The position numbers and the translations under genes were made by a program. A model generated the notes under the pieces. It was given only the letters and a program-made list of their open reading frames with translations, was not told the origin of the DNA and searched no databases. From a bacterium MnTg04 (GTDB taxonomy: Bacteria; Pseudomonadota; Gammaproteobacteria; Steroidobacterales; MnTg04): a stretch of DNA of 6,267 nt. Shown here in pieces: positions 5,355-6,267 of the stretch. Each line of letters opens with the position of its first letter. Position 1 is the stretch's first letter. The stretch is taken from NCBI GenBank assembly GCA_008975185.1, contig BFAU01000129.1, forward strand, positions 1 through 6,267, read 5' to 3'.

Positions 5355-5957
5355 ATGTTCAGCGGAATCATTCAGGCCATCGGGTCCATCAAATCGCGCC
5401 AGCCCAAAGGCGGCGACCTGATGCTCGAGATAAACGCCCCCGGGCTGGGGCTGGACCAGGTCGCGATCGGCGACAGCATTGCCGTCGATGGCGTATGCCT
5501 GACCGCAACCGCGGTGAACGAGCACGGTTTTGTCGCCGATCTGTCCACGGAAACCCTGGCCTGCAGCGCCCTGGGCCGGAAACGGGCCGGCGCTCCGCTA
5601 AACCTGGAAAAAGCGCTTTGCCTCGGTGATGCGCTCGGCGGGCACCTGGTCAGCGGGCATGTCGACGCGGTCGGCAAATTGCTCGGCCGGCGCGACGATG
5701 CGCGCTCGGTGGTGATGACGTTTTCGCTGCCGGAGAGCGTTGCGCGTTTCGTCGCGGCGAAGGGATCGATTTGCATAGACGGGGTCAGCCTCACCGTCAA
5801 CCGGGTCACCGACGACAGTTTTACAATCAATGTTGTCCCGCATACGCTGGAGGCGACTACAATGGGGCGGTATCGTGGCGGTACCGAGGTCAACTTGGAA
5901 GTGGACCTGGTGGCAAGATATATCGATCGCCTGATGGGCGGGGACCGGGGCATATGA
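5355..5957 (+). CDS. ribE: Riboflavin synthase, alpha subunit
   Basis: A 200-residue protein (E. coli homologue 213; the gene is called ribC or ribE depending on species). It dismutates two molecules of 6,7-dimethyl-8-ribityllumazine into riboflavin and the pyrimidine precursor, as a trimer. The internal duplication of lumazine-binding barrels is visible. Barrel one starts MFSGIIQAIG and has DGVCLT with C48. Barrel two starts at GGHLVSGHVD (95-104, including H97 and H102) and has IDGVSLTV (141-148), FTINVVPHTLEATTMG (156-171) and VNLEVDLVARY near the C-terminus. The MFSGII start is invariant in the family, fixing the ATG at 5355, 3 nt after the ribD stop. The stop overlaps the next start by 4 nt. 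The C-terminus is slightly shorter than in E. coli but nothing catalytic is lost. Confidence 0.97.
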   Translation: MFSGIIQAIGSIKSRQPKGGDLMLEINAPGLGLDQVAIGDSIAVDGVCLTATAVNEHGFVADLSTETLACSALGRKRAGAPLNLEKALCLGDALGGHLVSGHVDAVGKLLGRRDDARSVVMTFSLPESVARFVAAKGSICIDGVSLTVNRVTDDSFTINVVPHTLEATTMGRYRGGTEVNLEVDLVARYIDRLMGGDRGI

Positions 5958-6267
5958 ACAGTATCGAAGAAATTCTCGAGGATCTGCAGGCAGGCCGGAT
6001 GGTCGTTATCGTCGACGATGAGGATCGGGAAAACGAGGGCGATTTGCTGATGGCCGCGAGCCTGGTGCGACCGGAGGACATCAATTTCATGGCCAGGTAC
6101 GGTCGTGGCCTGATCTGCCTGACGTTGAACCGGCAACGCTGCCAGCAATTGCGTCTGCCGCTGATGGTCAGCGAAACCGATGGCAGGCACGGCACCAATT
6201 TCACCTTGTCGATCGAAGCGGCCGAGGGTGTCACCACGGGTATATCAGCGCATGACCGCGCGCAGAC
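5954..6267 (+). CDS. ribBA: 3,4-dihydroxy-2-butanone-4-phosphate synthase (RibB domain of RibB or RibBA), C-terminally cut by window edge
   Basis: The frame from the ATG at 5954 stays open for 104 codons to the right edge. It starts MNSIEEILEDLQAGRMVVIV and shows the DHBP synthase signature DDEDRENEGDL (21-31), which carries acidic residues that bind magnesium and substrate. FMARYGRGLICLTL (45-58) and TNFTLSIEAAEGVTTGISAHDRA (81-103) follow. The enzyme turns ribulose 5-phosphate into the four-carbon unit that RibH condenses with the RibD product. The start overlaps the ribE stop by 4 nt. In comparable operons this position usually carries ribBA, a fusion with a GTP cyclohydrolase II domain, followed by ribH and nusB. 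That domain would lie beyond the window, so ribB alone remains possible. The domain call is certain; the fusion is inference. Confidence 0.93.
   Translation, partial: MNSIEEILEDLQAGRMVVIVDDEDRENEGDLLMAASLVRPEDINFMARYGRGLICLTLNRQRCQQLRLPLMVSETDGRHGTNFTLSIEAAEGVTTGISAHDRAQ

Noticed and set aside
4122..5525. 467-codon minus-strand frame opposite ribD and neighbours
   Set aside because: Same reason: shadow across nrdR, ribD and ribE with no family signature.

Overview
The window looks like a chromosomal segment from a gammaproteobacterium. The base composition appears moderately high in GC (estimated by eye, not counted). The first residues of the left-edge gene are close to gammaproteobacterial EttA as I recall it, and the right half has the nrdR-ribD-ribE-ribB(A) order typical of proteobacterial riboflavin operons. 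I cannot name a genus from the sequence. I see no CRISPR array, rRNA, tRNA, insertion sequence or prophage gene.

Layout. Positions 1-258 (minus strand) hold the first 86 codons of ettA, an ABC-F translation factor cut by the window edge. Positions 259-702 carry no convincing gene. They contain a plausible ettA promoter with an inverted repeat in its spacer, then two tandem copies of a repeat of about 143 bp, each with a long REPIN-like hairpin and an identical 30-nt loop. Positions 703-1641 (plus) encode a histone-deacetylase/AcuC-family deacetylase with all expected zinc and catalytic residues. A compact higB-higA toxin-antitoxin pair follows (1716-2287), with its own sigma70-like promoter that places the transcription start on or next to the GTG start codon of the toxin. 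Immediately after it, 2294-2455 is a 53-codon reading frame whose first ~37 residues resemble the N-terminus of a CopG-like antitoxin family. It runs into the start of glyA and looks like a decayed remnant.

From 2437 to the right edge the plus strand is a tightly packed housekeeping run: glyA (serine hydroxymethyltransferase), nrdR (ribonucleotide-reductase repressor), ribD (deaminase/reductase), ribE (riboflavin synthase) and the beginning of ribB or ribBA (DHBP synthase). Spacings are 27 nt, a 4-nt overlap, 3 nt and a 4-nt overlap, so they are very likely co-transcribed and translationally coupled. They link one-carbon/glycine metabolism, deoxynucleotide control and flavin synthesis. No FMN riboswitch can precede ribD here because nrdR abuts it.

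The accessory part is therefore 259-702 and 1642-2436, inserted between conserved genes. The points most worth a second look are the hairpin repeats, whose differences between copies include a compensatory base pair; the apparently leaderless toxin transcript; and the antitoxin remnant fused onto the glyA leader. I did not find a convincing wholly new multi-gene system.
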